DNA from: a virus
Virus record (IMG/VR): IMGVR_UViG_3300036817_000110
Location: 1 to 21,096 of that record
Direction: 5' to 3' (one strand)
DNA: 21,096 nt
Shown here: positions 10,494 through 19,154 of the stretch, piece by piece
How positions within the stretch are numbered: position 1 is the first letter of the stretch
How the letters are laid out: the number at the start of each line of letters is the position of its first letter
Translations under genes and position numbers: made by a program
The notes under the pieces: model-generated
Databases searched by the model: none
What the model saw: the letters and a program-made list of their open reading frames with translations, nothing else
Told to the model about the DNA's origin: nothing

Positions 10494-12713
10494 ATGTCTG
10501 TTCCTCCCGGTGGGATGCCCCCCCGTCCGCCGATGATGCCTCCTGGCCCGCCGCAAGGTCAGCCGATGCCTCCCCAAGGCCCTCCGGGGGCGGCGGTAGC
10601 GCCTCCCCAGGCCCCTGTGCCTCCCCCTGGCCCGCTACCCCCACATATGATGCCTCAGCCGCTACCCAAAGGCCCTAGCGGCAAGGGTACGAAGAATCAG
10701 AGCGCGTTGGCTAAAGATGCAGGCGTGCCCCCGGCTACCACGGCTTATGATCCTAACCCCTGGCCTGAACGGCTATCGCAATGGGCGGACTTCAGCCGCA
10801 AGTTTTTCGAGTCGGGCAGCAAGATCGAATGCCGCTATGAAGATGACCGTGAAGCATTGGCCTCAAGTGACAGCTCCGTAGACGGTAGTGGCTACAAGCG
10901 CGTCAACCTGTTTTATTCCAACGTCACGATTCTCAAGGAAAGCCTCTACAACAGCCTCCCTAAACCGGACGTGTCGCGCCTGCATAAAGGCGACTATGAC
11001 AATGAGGCTGCACGCGTCGCCGCGCTCATCATGGAACGGGGGCTTAGTTACGAGGTCAGTTACGCCCCCTCATTCGATGCGGCGGTCAAGGCCGCTATTT
11101 TGGACCGTTTGGTTCCCGGCATGGGCACGCTTTGGGTGACCTTCATTCCCGCCGCTGATCCTAAGCCCGAATCGATGACTATCGATATCGTGTATTGGCG
11201 TGATCTCATTTTCGAGCCGCGCAGAGCATGGGAACAGGTTACGTGGGTAGGCCGCAAGCTGTATATGGACCAGGACGTAGCCAAGAAAAGGTGGGGAGAT
11301 AAGGCCCTCAATTTGCCGGTCACGAAAGCCTCAAATAAATCCACTGTGATGACGGACTATGTAGACCGGGATAAGGTCTGCGTTATCCAAATGTGGGACA
11401 AGGCAAACAGCAAGATCGTTCACCTAGATTCTTCAGGCGCGATTCTGGATGAAAACGATGACCCGTATAAACTCAAGGATTTTTTTCCGACTCCCAAGCC
11501 ACTTATTGCTAATCCGCCGACACGGAAATTTCAACCGTTGTCTGATTACTACATGGCTCAGGATCAATACACGGAATGCGATATCCTTTATGCGCGTATC
11601 AACCTCATCATTGAAGCGGTAAAGGTAGCCGGTGTTTACGATAGCAGCGTGACCGAAATTGCGCGCATGCTGGGCGGCACGGAAAACAAGCTTATTCCGG
11701 TCGATAATTGGGCCATGTTTTCGGATAAGGGCGGCGTGAAGGGCGTCATCGACTGGTATCCGATTGAACAGGTCACGTCCGTACTGCAACAACTTGTCTC
11801 GACCTTTACGTTCCTCAAGCAAGAGCTGTTTGAGGTCACGGGCATGGCCGATATCATCCGTGGCGCGTCCAATCAATATGAGACAGCCGCCGCGCAACAA
11901 ATCAAGGCGCAGTTTGCTTCGGTTCGCCTCACGGCATTTCAACGTGACGTAGCCTTTTTTGTACGCGACACGATGCGAATCATGGGCGACTTGATGTCGC
12001 AGCTCTACAGCAATCAAAAATGGGCAAAAATCTGCGGTAATTTGCCGGATACGGATATGACCGTGTTAGGGCCTGCACTCATTATCCTGCGTGACCAGTT
12101 CCTTACGTCCTATAGCATCGACATTGAAGCGGACTCGTTGACCCAGGCCGATTGGGCGCTGCAACAGCAGCAGCGTTTGACCTATGTGCAAGCGCTCGCG
12201 CAGTTCCTACAGCAGGCGTTGCCGGTCGCGCAGCAGATTCCGTCCCTCGCACCCATGCTATTGACCATGATTAAGTTCGCCAGTGTGGGCTTCCGTGGCA
12301 GCACGGAACTTGAGGGTGCGATTGATGCCTCTCTGACTACACTCACGCAGCAGGCGAGCGCGGGGGGAGGCGCACCGCCGCCGCCAAACCCGCAACAGCA
12401 GGCCATGCAACAGCAGATGTTGCAGCAACAGCAGCAGCATGTTCAAGACTTGCAATTCGCCCAGGAAAAGCATGCTCAGGAGATGCAATTCCAGCAGGAG
12501 AAACATGCCCAAGACTTGCAAGTTCAGGATGAGAAAGCGCAGCAGAAGCTTATTCACGGTAGCGCTATGGGGCAGCAAAAGGTTCAGCAGTCTGCCATCG
12601 GACATACCGTGCAAATGGGCAATGCCATGAACCGTGCGGCTACTGACATTGAAATTGCCAAGCAAAAAGCCGCTCTACAGTCAGGTGAAAGTGATGTTGG
12701 GGAGGGTGCGTGA
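10494..12713 (+). CDS. portal protein with Pro-rich head and Gln-rich coiled-coil tail
   Basis: The portal is the dodecameric channel at one capsid vertex through which DNA is packaged and ejected. Assignment rests on position after TerL, on length (739 aa, close to podovirus portals of the P22 type) and on the core sequence (SQWADFSRKFFESGSKIECR onward; FEVTGMADIIRGASNQYETA near residue 445), which is portal-like. Residues 4-62 are extraordinarily Pro/Met-rich and probably disordered. Residues about 620-690 are Gln-rich with three 11-residue repeats, consistent with a coiled-coil barrel extending into the capsid. GGAGGG lies before the ATG, inside the end of TerL. The end overlaps the next gene by one base (TGATG). 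Confidence 0.9.
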   Translation: MSVPPGGMPPRPPMMPPGPPQGQPMPPQGPPGAAVAPPQAPVPPPGPLPPHMMPQPLPKGPSGKGTKNQSALAKDAGVPPATTAYDPNPWPERLSQWADFSRKFFESGSKIECRYEDDREALASSDSSVDGSGYKRVNLFYSNVTILKESLYNSLPKPDVSRLHKGDYDNEAARVAALIMERGLSYEVSYAPSFDAAVKAAILDRLVPGMGTLWVTFIPAADPKPESMTIDIVYWRDLIFEPRRAWEQVTWVGRKLYMDQDVAKKRWGDKALNLPVTKASNKSTVMTDYVDRDKVCVIQMWDKANSKIVHLDSSGAILDENDDPYKLKDFFPTPKPLIANPPTRKFQPLSDYYMAQDQYTECDILYARINLIIEAVKVAGVYDSSVTEIARMLGGTENKLIPVDNWAMFSDKGGVKGVIDWYPIEQVTSVLQQLVSTFTFLKQELFEVTGMADIIRGASNQYETAAAQQIKAQFASVRLTAFQRDVAFFVRDTMRIMGDLMSQLYSNQKWAKICGNLPDTDMTVLGPALIILRDQFLTSYSIDIEADSLTQADWALQQQQRLTYVQALAQFLQQALPVAQQIPSLAPMLLTMIKFASVGFRGSTELEGAIDASLTTLTQQASAGGGAPPPPNPQQQAMQQQMLQQQQQHVQDLQFAQEKHAQEMQFQQEKHAQDLQVQDEKAQQKLIHGSAMGQQKVQQSAIGHTVQMGNAMNRAATDIEIAKQKAALQSGESDVGEGA
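12438..12536 (+). repeat. three 33-base tandem units encoding 11-residue repeats in the portal tail
   Basis: Units 12438-12470, 12471-12503 and 12504-12536 encode HVQDLQFAQEK, HAQEMQFQQEK and HAQDLQVQDEK (residues 649-681). An 11-residue (hendecad) period favours a nearly straight coiled coil, as expected for a portal barrel. DNA identity between units is partial, so the duplications are not recent or are under protein-level selection. Confidence 0.8.
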
Positions 12714-12913
12714 TGCCTGCCGTATCGAAAGCTCAATACCGATTGTTTCAGATGGCTAAACATGACCCCGAAAAGCGTCAAGCCTTAGGCATCCCGCCTA
12801 AAGTGGCCGACGACTTTACGAAAACCTACGATAAGAGCATGCCGCAACACGTCAATGCGCCTACTAAGGCGTCTAAGGCGCGTGCGGCTGCTTTGCGAGC
12901 CAAAACACCATGA
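12713..12913 (+). CDS. small conserved phage protein of the PAVSKAQxRLFxMA type, 66 aa
   Basis: Residues 2-16 (PAVSKAQYRLFQMAK) match a signature found at the start of many short phage and bacterial proteins of unknown function, which I recall as DUF3008-like. The rest is basic with a C-terminal KASKARAAALRAKTP tail. The ATG at 12713 overlaps the portal stop; a GTG three bases earlier is possible. It overlaps the next gene by 4 bases. Its place between portal and scaffold genes suggests a head-assembly or DNA-associated accessory role, by inference only. Confidence 0.75.
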   Translation: MPAVSKAQYRLFQMAKHDPEKRQALGIPPKVADDFTKTYDKSMPQHVNAPTKASKARAAALRAKTP

Positions 12914-13329
12914 TTTATGCCTATTTTTGCGAGCATTGCAACCGCGGTTTGGAGCGCATTTGCTCGCTGGCATCTTATGTAGCCGATGAAGGGTATTTGT
13001 GCCCGCATTGTGGGGCGCAGACCAAGCAAATCATCTGTGCGCCCATTGTTTTGGGCAAATCAGGCGAATTTCAGGCGTTTAAATCAGTCGTGGATGGATC
13101 GCTGATAAGTTCCAGGCGCGATTTGGCCGAACATAACAAGCGAAATAACGTGGTAAATCTCCACGATGGCTACGATGAAGCTGCCGTGCAGAAAATGACG
13201 AAAAAAGACTATCAGAAACCTCTGGACGAAGAACGGGCAAAAGATTTGAACAAGGATATCGAGAAAGCCATTGCGCAATGTACGGATGGCTATATGCCCC
13301 AACTCGCCCGTGAGGTGATCCCACCATGA
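12910..13329 (+). CDS. zinc-ribbon phage protein, 139 aa
   Basis: An N-terminal zinc ribbon is formed by CEHC (Cys7, Cys10) and CPHC (Cys31, Cys34), resembling the FmdB-type regulatory zinc ribbon. It is followed by a helical, charged region (RRDLAEHNKRNNVVNLHDGY, KKDYQKPLDEERAKDLNKDI). Small proteins of this build commonly sit beside portal genes in podoviruses; their role is unknown. It overlaps both neighbours by ATGA, so it is made together with the portal and scaffold and may be a morphogenesis factor. Confidence 0.8.
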   Translation: MIYAYFCEHCNRGLERICSLASYVADEGYLCPHCGAQTKQIICAPIVLGKSGEFQAFKSVVDGSLISSRRDLAEHNKRNNVVNLHDGYDEAAVQKMTKKDYQKPLDEERAKDLNKDIEKAIAQCTDGYMPQLAREVIPP

Positions 13330-14495
13330 GCACCATTGCAGATGATGTACGTGCCTCTATCGAAACGCTTGAATCACAAGGCACTGATACGGCACAGACT
13401 CCCGCGCCTGTATCTCCCCCTGCTGCTGCGCCCGCTCCCGCGCCGGCTCCTGCCCCCGCGCCGGCAGCAGAAACTAAGACGCCTGTAAGAGACGCCACGG
13501 GTCGCTTTGTATCGAACAATGCAGGGCTTAAAGAACATGTCGAAGCAGCCGCCACAGAAGCCACAAAAGAGGCCGTACAGGCCCCCGCGCTGGCCCCAGC
13601 GCCGGTAACCACAGAAGCGAAAGCGCCGCCTAAGCCTACGGATGAGGAACGTGGGGAGGTCGTACTTGACCCCGCTAAGCCGCCCCAGGGATGGACGGCT
13701 CCGATGAAGGAAAAATGGGCATCGATCCCTGAGGATATTCGAGGTGAAATTACACGACGAGAACAGGACATGGCGGCGGGTGTTCAGCGCCTTAATCAAC
13801 AGTATGAACCGCTACGTCAAATCGGCGGTGCGCTACAGTCATATGAACCTTATTTTCAGCACATACAAAAACCGCCGCAACAATACTTGAATGAACTCAT
13901 CCCTATTGAGCAGACTCTCGCCTTGGGGAATCCGGCACAAAAATTAGACATGCTGCTGAACGTGGCGGACAAGTATGGTGTACCCATTCGTAATGTGCTC
14001 AATCAAGCGATGGGTGGCACACTCAAACAAACCATCGATGAGAGCCATCAAAAGTTTGGTTCACCGACACCCATTCCGCCGCAAGTACAGCAAGAGTTAA
14101 CCACGCTGCGTACGCAGATGGACAATATCCAGAACATGGCGGCTAAGAGCGAGCTGGATACTTTCGTCGCGGATGCCGTGGCGCATCCGTTCTTTGAAAA
14201 CGTGCGCGAGGACATGACAAAATTGCTTGAATCAGGAGCCTGTACCACGTATCAGGAAGCCTATGATATTTCCGTGTGGCGTAATCCTGATTTGCGTGGG
14301 CGTGTGCTCGCCCAGGCTAACGGTCAACAGCAAGCGGCGGGCATTCAACAGCGGCAAGCCGCCGCTGCCGTCGCGGTTCCGCCTGCGGCGGCGAGTATCG
14401 GCAGAGCGCAACCCACGAAAGATGATGGCATGGGTGATGTGTACGATGATGTGCGCCGTGCGTGGGAAGTGGCCGCGAGTGGTGCTCGCGCTTGA
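13326..14495 (+). CDS. capsid scaffolding protein
   Basis: Scaffolding proteins line the procapsid interior and guide coat assembly before leaving. The 389-aa product lies just before the major capsid gene and has the expected build. The N-terminus is Ala/Pro-rich and disordered with an (AP)n run (residues 26-47). A conserved PPQGWTAPMKEKWASIPEDI helix-rich region follows near 119-138, then coiled-coil stretches (REQDMAAGVQRLNQQYEPLR; QQELTTLRTQMDNIQNMAAK) and an Ala/Gln-rich C-terminal part. No protease motif is visible, so it is scaffold rather than a protease-scaffold fusion. ATGA overlap with the zinc-ribbon gene. Confidence 0.85.
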   Translation: MSTIADDVRASIETLESQGTDTAQTPAPVSPPAAAPAPAPAPAPAPAAETKTPVRDATGRFVSNNAGLKEHVEAAATEATKEAVQAPALAPAPVTTEAKAPPKPTDEERGEVVLDPAKPPQGWTAPMKEKWASIPEDIRGEITRREQDMAAGVQRLNQQYEPLRQIGGALQSYEPYFQHIQKPPQQYLNELIPIEQTLALGNPAQKLDMLLNVADKYGVPIRNVLNQAMGGTLKQTIDESHQKFGSPTPIPPQVQQELTTLRTQMDNIQNMAAKSELDTFVADAVAHPFFENVREDMTKLLESGACTTYQEAYDISVWRNPDLRGRVLAQANGQQQAAGIQQRQAAAAVAVPPAAASIGRAQPTKDDGMGDVYDDVRRAWEVAASGARA

Positions 14496-14570
14496 CATTA
14501 AAGAGAGGGAGGATTAGCGTCCTTGCATCGGCTTGGGTGGTGGACACCACACGCCCAATTCGTGAGGCTG

Positions 14571-14611
14571 ACCCTCTGTTGTGATGTGAGTACCCATCCA
14601 CTTCAGAGGGT
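14571..14611 (+). promoter_or_regulatory. leader hairpin covering the capsid gene ribosome site
   Basis: ACCCTCTG (14571-14578) pairs CAGAGGGT (14604-14611). Inside, GTGATG (14581-14586) pairs CATCCAC (14595-14601) with one bulged C. The 3' arm contains GAGGG (14606-14610), the Shine-Dalgarno sequence seven bases before the capsid ATG. A smaller hairpin, GTGGT-GGAC-ACCAC (14537-14550), lies upstream. The pairing could control capsid translation; the following TTTATTT also gives it some terminator character. Confidence 0.55.
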
Positions 14612-14617
14612 TTATTT

Positions 14618-15577
14618 ATGGCCTTCCCGAATGTCAGCGATATCATCGCTACAACGATTGAGAACCGCACTCGCAAAATCGCGGATAACGTCACCAAGAA
14701 CAACGCGCTCCTTATGCGGCTGTCAGCAAAGGGGCGTATGCGTACGTTCAGTGGTGGCCGACTCATCTATCAAGAACTGAGCTTTGCTGAGAATGGTAAT
14801 GCCGGGTGGTACAGCGGCTACGATCTGCTGCCTGTTGCCGCTCAGGACGTGCTTTCGGCGGCACAGTTCGACATCAAGCAGGCAGCGTGCCCCGTCATTA
14901 TTTCCGGCCTTGAGCAATTGCAGAACGCGGGACCGGAGCAAATGATCGATCTTATTGGCGGGCGCATCGATGTTGCTGAATCCACCATGCGTAACCTTGT
15001 TTGCGGTGGTTTGTACTCCGATGGAACAGGCTCCGGTGGCAAGCAGATTACCGGCCTTAATGCGGCTGTCCCGGCTGACCCGACGACTGGCGTATATGGC
15101 GGTATCGACCGCGCGGCATGGACGTTTTGGCGTCCAGGCTTAGGCGCGGCGGGCGCATCGGTATCGACGACTGTACAGGCGTCTTTCAATGGGTTGTGGG
15201 CCAAGCTAGTTCGTGGCGCTGACCGTCCCGATATCGTTATGGTTGATAACTCCATTTGGCAAGCCTACGTTACGTCGCTTCAGGCACAACAGCGTTTCCA
15301 GGGTGCTGATGTAGGTCAATTGGGCTTCCCGACGTTGAAGTATATGGACGCAGATATCGTGCTCGATGGCGGTATCGGCGGCTTCTGTCCCGTAGGCGCG
15401 GGTTTCATGCTGAATACGGATTACATTTTCTTCCGCCCCCATTCAGCGCGTAACTTCGTACCGCTGAACCCCAACAAGCGCTACAGCATCAATCAAGACG
15501 CTGAAGTGCAGATTTTGGCATGGGCAGGCAACCTCACGACTTCGGGCGATCAGTTCCAAGGTCGTTTGGTCGCGTAA
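14618..15577 (+). CDS. major capsid protein
   Basis: The 319-aa product begins MAFPNVSDIIATTIENRTRK. It follows the scaffold gene and has the composition of an HK97-fold coat: a helical N-arm, LLMRLSAKGRMRTFSGGRLI with a strand region (E-loop-like), a central Gly-rich insertion (LYSDGTGSGGKQITGLNAAV) and a C-terminal beta region ending DQFQGRLVA. No delta domain or protease site is apparent, in agreement with a separate scaffold. A 122-base leader with two hairpins precedes it, the longest gap in the late operon, which hints at separate control of this most abundant protein. Assignment to a precise coat family is not possible by eye. Confidence 0.85.
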   Translation: MAFPNVSDIIATTIENRTRKIADNVTKNNALLMRLSAKGRMRTFSGGRLIYQELSFAENGNAGWYSGYDLLPVAAQDVLSAAQFDIKQAACPVIISGLEQLQNAGPEQMIDLIGGRIDVAESTMRNLVCGGLYSDGTGSGGKQITGLNAAVPADPTTGVYGGIDRAAWTFWRPGLGAAGASVSTTVQASFNGLWAKLVRGADRPDIVMVDNSIWQAYVTSLQAQQRFQGADVGQLGFPTLKYMDADIVLDGGIGGFCPVGAGFMLNTDYIFFRPHSARNFVPLNPNKRYSINQDAEVQILAWAGNLTTSGDQFQGRLVA

Positions 15578-15659
15578 TCAAATCCAGAGCGGGCGGCTCG
15601 GGTACAGGTTTTCGGACCCTGTTAAAAAACCGAATTTTGCCCCTTTGGAGGATGCCGCT

Positions 15660-16220
15660 ATGCCTGCATCAAATATGGGTGGCCCTGGTGGAACGGGTAA
15701 TCCGTCCACGGGTAGCACGGTCATTATGAGTCCCTTCAGTGGTCCGAAAGGCTCGCCGTTCGACAAGGATACCGGCACGAATTACAGCACAGGTGCGCTC
15801 TGTACGGGCATCGGTTTTGGCCTGAAAAGCGTATTCCCTGGACCGTCGCCTACTGGCCTGCAATTGGCGGGGTTTAGCTATCACTACATTCCAGGCATGA
15901 CGCGGCCTGATGGCACGGCTGCCGTGGATGCGCGGTATCTGTGCATTGGCGGTGGTCGATCCAATGCCACGGCGAATGGCATTGCTACGAACAATCCTTA
16001 TGCACCACAGCCGATTCTCGCTTGGGGTAATGGTGGCTCGCGCGATGCAGGCGTTGGTCCCGCGTTTACAGGGTTTGGTTTGTACTCCGTTTCGGCCACT
16101 GCTGCTGTAGCCGTAGGCGCAGCGGTCGAGGCGGGGTACATCAACCGTTCGCCTGTGGCCTTGATTGCCGGCCAATCGGTATTTGGTTCTAACGCGGCTG
16201 CGTCGGCGGCTGTGACCTAA
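15660..16220 (+). CDS. Gly/Ala-rich virion protein, possible head decoration
   Basis: The ATG at 15660 follows GGAGGAT at a good distance, preferred over the TTG at 15645; 186 aa. The N-terminus is flexible (MPASNMGGPGGTGNPSTGST). The remainder is rich in Gly, Ala, Asn and Pro with short beta-prone segments, and the end is Ala/Val-rich (SATAAVAVGAAVEAGYINRS). No helices of note. Such proteins next to the coat gene are often capsid decoration, cement or head-fibre proteins; that is inferred from place and composition, not from a recognised domain. Confidence 0.65.
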   Translation: MPASNMGGPGGTGNPSTGSTVIMSPFSGPKGSPFDKDTGTNYSTGALCTGIGFGLKSVFPGPSPTGLQLAGFSYHYIPGMTRPDGTAAVDARYLCIGGGRSNATANGIATNNPYAPQPILAWGNGGSRDAGVGPAFTGFGLYSVSATAAVAVGAAVEAGYINRSPVALIAGQSVFGSNAAASAAVT

Positions 16221-16231
16221 GGAGTATTGCT

Positions 16232-16828
16232 ATGCGTGAAGTATTTGAATCTAACATGGAAGATTTTGAGGATGGAGCCAAGCAGGATAGTAAGACGTAT
16301 GTAAAGTTCTACATTCGTCCTGTCCATGATGAGGAAAAATCGGCGGAGGAAGGACGCCCGATCTATCACGATATGGAGTACATCGAAATCCGTACTCCTG
16401 GCAATGAAACCAACATCTGCCGCCGCCCTGTCTCTGAAATCGAAAAACGCCGTTTTGCCGCTCAATACAGGGCGTTTAAGGCGGGCGAGACTGAGCAGAA
16501 TACGGGTACGCCTCTTTCAGAGGTTCCGTGGATCACACGTTCGCAGGTAGAGGAACTATCGTACTTGCGCATCTCGACCATTGAAATTCTGGCAGAGGTG
16601 AATGATGACGTTTGCACGCGCATTCCTGGCCTATTCAAGCTTAAGCAGCGTGCTCAAATCTATGTCCAGCAAGCTAAGGAAGCGGCCCCCAATCTCAAGC
16701 TGCAAAAAGAGAATGAGGATATGAAGAATCGCCTTGATTCCTTAGAAGCAACTGTGCAGGCACAGACTGACCTTATTGCCTCCCTCAAGGCGCAGACAAA
16801 GGCAGCAGGTAAGACACAGACATCATGA
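16232..16828 (+). CDS. phage structural-module protein with C-terminal coiled coil, 198 aa
   Basis: Residues 1-90 are charged and mixed (KTYVKFYIRPVHDEEKSAEE; YIEIRTPGNETNICRRPVSE). Residues 92-146 (GTPLSEVPWITRSQVEELSY then LRISTIEILAEVND... IPGLFKLKQRA) read like a compact helix-hairpin-helix or SAM-type domain. Residues 155-190 are a coiled coil (LKLQKENEDMKNRLDSLEAT). The same overall plan occurs in uncharacterised head-region proteins of other podoviruses. AAGGAG precedes the ATG and overlaps the stop of the previous gene. Could be a head-completion or DNA-contact protein; function unproven. Confidence 0.75.
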   Translation: MREVFESNMEDFEDGAKQDSKTYVKFYIRPVHDEEKSAEEGRPIYHDMEYIEIRTPGNETNICRRPVSEIEKRRFAAQYRAFKAGETEQNTGTPLSEVPWITRSQVEELSYLRISTIEILAEVNDDVCTRIPGLFKLKQRAQIYVQQAKEAAPNLKLQKENEDMKNRLDSLEATVQAQTDLIASLKAQTKAAGKTQTS

Positions 16829-16836
16829 GGTGATTC

Positions 16837-17550
16837 GTGTCAGCTTCGGCGCTAGTCATTGTCAATCGTGCCTTACAGGAACTAGGGCTGCCATCGGTTA
16901 CGACGATTGAATCTGCGCCGGATGACCAAACCGGATGGCAATCGCTTGGACTGCTAAATGCCCTGGGATCGCAGCTATGCCGAGTGCATGACTGGCAGTT
17001 CCTAGAGGGCATCGTAGACCTCAAGGGAGATGGGGTAACAACTTCGTTCCCTCTCCCCAATGACTTTGGCCGCATGGTGAATCAGACGCAATGGGCGGCT
17101 AAAAACAAGCGCCCAATGTATGGTCCCATGAGTCCTCAGGGGTGGTCCTGGGTCCAGTACGGCATCGTGTCAGTAGGCGTGTATTACCGCTATCGCATCA
17201 TCAACAATGAATTTGTGGTCTTTCCCACGCCTCCTGTAGGCGAAGAATTCCACTTCTATTACATCAAGAGAGATTGGGTCTATGACCCCCTGCAAGACAT
17301 CTATACGGATACGGTGCTCAATGACACGGATGAAACCGTGTTTGATGAGTACCTAGTAGGCGCAGGCGTCAAGTTCAAGCTTTGGGCGGCTAAGGGCATG
17401 AATTCTCAGGAGCTAGGACGCGAATACGAATACATGTTGGCAGCGGCCAAATCGCAGAATGCCGGTGCTCCGGTTATCTCGCTCGATAAGCGCTGGGATT
17501 ACCTCTATATCAGCGGCGCTAATATCCCTGATGGGAGTTGGGACGTCTAA
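16837..17550 (+). CDS. head-to-tail adaptor (gp4/gp11-like connector)
   Basis: The adaptor ring attaches under the portal and seals the filled head. The 237-aa product opens with a helical region (SASALVIVNRALQELGLPSV, LLNALGSQLCRVHDWQFLEG), the usual start of podovirus adaptors, continues with a beta-rich middle (YYRYRIINNEFVVFPTPPVG) and ends with a helix (GREYEYMLAAAKSQN) and a flexible tail. Its place before the nozzle-like gene supports this. The start is GTG, four bases after a GAGGTGA ribosome site that overlaps the preceding stop. Its stop shares one base with the next start (TAATG). Homology was judged by eye only. Confidence 0.75.
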   Translation: MSASALVIVNRALQELGLPSVTTIESAPDDQTGWQSLGLLNALGSQLCRVHDWQFLEGIVDLKGDGVTTSFPLPNDFGRMVNQTQWAAKNKRPMYGPMSPQGWSWVQYGIVSVGVYYRYRIINNEFVVFPTPPVGEEFHFYYIKRDWVYDPLQDIYTDTVLNDTDETVFDEYLVGAGVKFKLWAAKGMNSQELGREYEYMLAAAKSQNAGAPVISLDKRWDYLYISGANIPDGSWDV

Positions 17551-19154
17551 TGTTTCGTCCACAAGACATGCCTGCCAAGGTATCAAAGGCTCAAGCCTTT
17601 CCGGCTCCTGTGGCTGGTTTGAATGACCTTGATCCTATTGCACAAATGGACTCGTCTTTTTTGTTGGATGACATCAATTTTATTTCCGATACTGGTAATT
17701 TGAACGTTAGATATGGCTATCAGGAATGGTGTACGGGGCTTAGCCCTATAAAGACCATCATGGAGTATGCCGCAACAGATGGCACATTTAAAAAATTGTG
17801 TTGTACAGATGCCGGTATTTACAGTATCGACAATTCAATGAATGCCCCGCCTAAAGTCGCGGCTTCTACTAATGGGGCATGGCAATACACGAATTACACT
17901 ACGCCAAATGGCGTGTATCTAGTGGCCTGTAATGGTGTAGACCCTCCCAAGCTGTTTGACGGTGCAACGTGGACCGATTGGACGCAGGTGACAACGCCGA
18001 GTACGCCTGGGCAAATAAGCGGTGCAGACCCGCATACATTCTGTTATGTGCTGCCACATCAGCATCGGCTTTGGTTTGCCGCCATAAACAGCATGACCGT
18101 TTACTTCTTACCTACGGATTCCGTGGGTGGTGCGGCATCGCCCTTGTTCTTAGGCGCTATCTTCAAGAAAGGCGGCTACATCTTAGGCATGGCTCGGTGG
18201 TCTACTAATTCTGGCTCCGGTATTCAAGACCGAATTATCTTTATTACCTCTAATGGCGAGCTTGCCAGTTACCAAGGCACTGACCCCTCTGATGCTACGG
18301 CATGGAGTCTGGATGCTATTTTCTATATTGGCTCGCCTCTTGGGCGTCGGGCTTTTATGGATTATGGCGGTGATGTCGTGGTCATGACTAGACGCGGTGT
18401 CATTCCCATTTCCTCGTTGATTACGATGGGTTCGCTTGAGGCTATTTATGGCGCGGCTATGACTAAGAGAATAGCGCGCACGATTATTAACTATTGCAAG
18501 GGCTATGCAACTTCCCCATTTCCCCCTGAAATTACATTCTTTCCTAATGCCGCTTGGATCGTTATCAATATCTATAAACCAAATACCTTGCTTGATCCGG
18601 TTTATGGACCCGTGCAACTTGTGATGAACATTTTAACGGGTGCCTGGGGGCGTTTTGACTATCCCGTTGAAACCCTAGGTAACTTGAATGATGGCTTCTA
18701 TATGGGTACGTCTGATGGTCGCGTAGTAAAGATCACGGTAGACGGCTATTTAGATGACGTGAAAATCGATGGCTCAGGCGGTAACCCAATTAACGCTTAT
18801 GCGATGGGGGCGTATACCTATTTGGACGATCCTACGTTCAATAAGCATGCGCAATTTGTTCGTCCGGTGTTTCAGACGCAGGCTAAGCCGTCTTTCATCA
18901 TCCGTGTATTGCCTGATTTCCGTCTTGACCTATGGAATAGCGTGCCTATCCCAGGTTTAGCCGTGGGCAATGCGGTTTGGGATATCTCCAAATGGGATAT
19001 GGCGAATTGGGCGAGCCTGGAAAACGTCTATCGCCCTTGGTGCAGTGCGAATGTTTTGGGCTATGCGTTTGCATGGCAGTTAAAGGTATCCACGTCCGCC
19101 GCCCTGGGGCTGTCGGCTATTGAATGGGTTTGGGAAGATGGAGATTTGATCTAA
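17550..19154 (+). CDS. tail nozzle / DNA-stabilisation protein (P22 gp10- or T7 gp12-like)
   Basis: This 534-aa, almost entirely beta-predicted protein is full of Trp, Tyr, Gly and Asp-turn motifs. Repeating blade-like units such as GIYSIDN, GVYLVACNGVDPPKLFDGAT, DGRVVKITVDGYLDD suggest a beta-propeller. That, its size and its location directly after the adaptor match podovirus nozzle proteins, which form the tube and hold DNA in the head. The ATG at 17550 is fused to the adaptor stop (TAATG); a TTG at 17538 is less likely. Precise family is uncertain. Confidence 0.75.
   Translation: MFRPQDMPAKVSKAQAFPAPVAGLNDLDPIAQMDSSFLLDDINFISDTGNLNVRYGYQEWCTGLSPIKTIMEYAATDGTFKKLCCTDAGIYSIDNSMNAPPKVAASTNGAWQYTNYTTPNGVYLVACNGVDPPKLFDGATWTDWTQVTTPSTPGQISGADPHTFCYVLPHQHRLWFAAINSMTVYFLPTDSVGGAASPLFLGAIFKKGGYILGMARWSTNSGSGIQDRIIFITSNGELASYQGTDPSDATAWSLDAIFYIGSPLGRRAFMDYGGDVVVMTRRGVIPISSLITMGSLEAIYGAAMTKRIARTIINYCKGYATSPFPPEITFFPNAAWIVINIYKPNTLLDPVYGPVQLVMNILTGAWGRFDYPVETLGNLNDGFYMGTSDGRVVKITVDGYLDDVKIDGSGGNPINAYAMGAYTYLDDPTFNKHAQFVRPVFQTQAKPSFIIRVLPDFRLDLWNSVPIPGLAVGNAVWDISKWDMANWASLENVYRPWCSANVLGYAFAWQLKVSTSAALGLSAIEWVWEDGDLI

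Noticed and set aside
11433-12017. 194-aa minus-strand frame inside the portal gene
   Set aside because: Antisense shadow of a certain portal gene; no motif and no start signal.
13079-13771. 230-aa minus-strand frame opposite zinc-ribbon and scaffold genes
   Set aside because: Ser/Ala/Gly-rich antisense of the (AP)n scaffold arm; no ribosome site, against operon direction.
15605-15638. Possible terminator after the capsid gene (ACAGG/CCTGT or GGTTTT/AAAACC pairings)
   Set aside because: Stems of only five or six pairs that exclude each other and no clean U-run; not supported.
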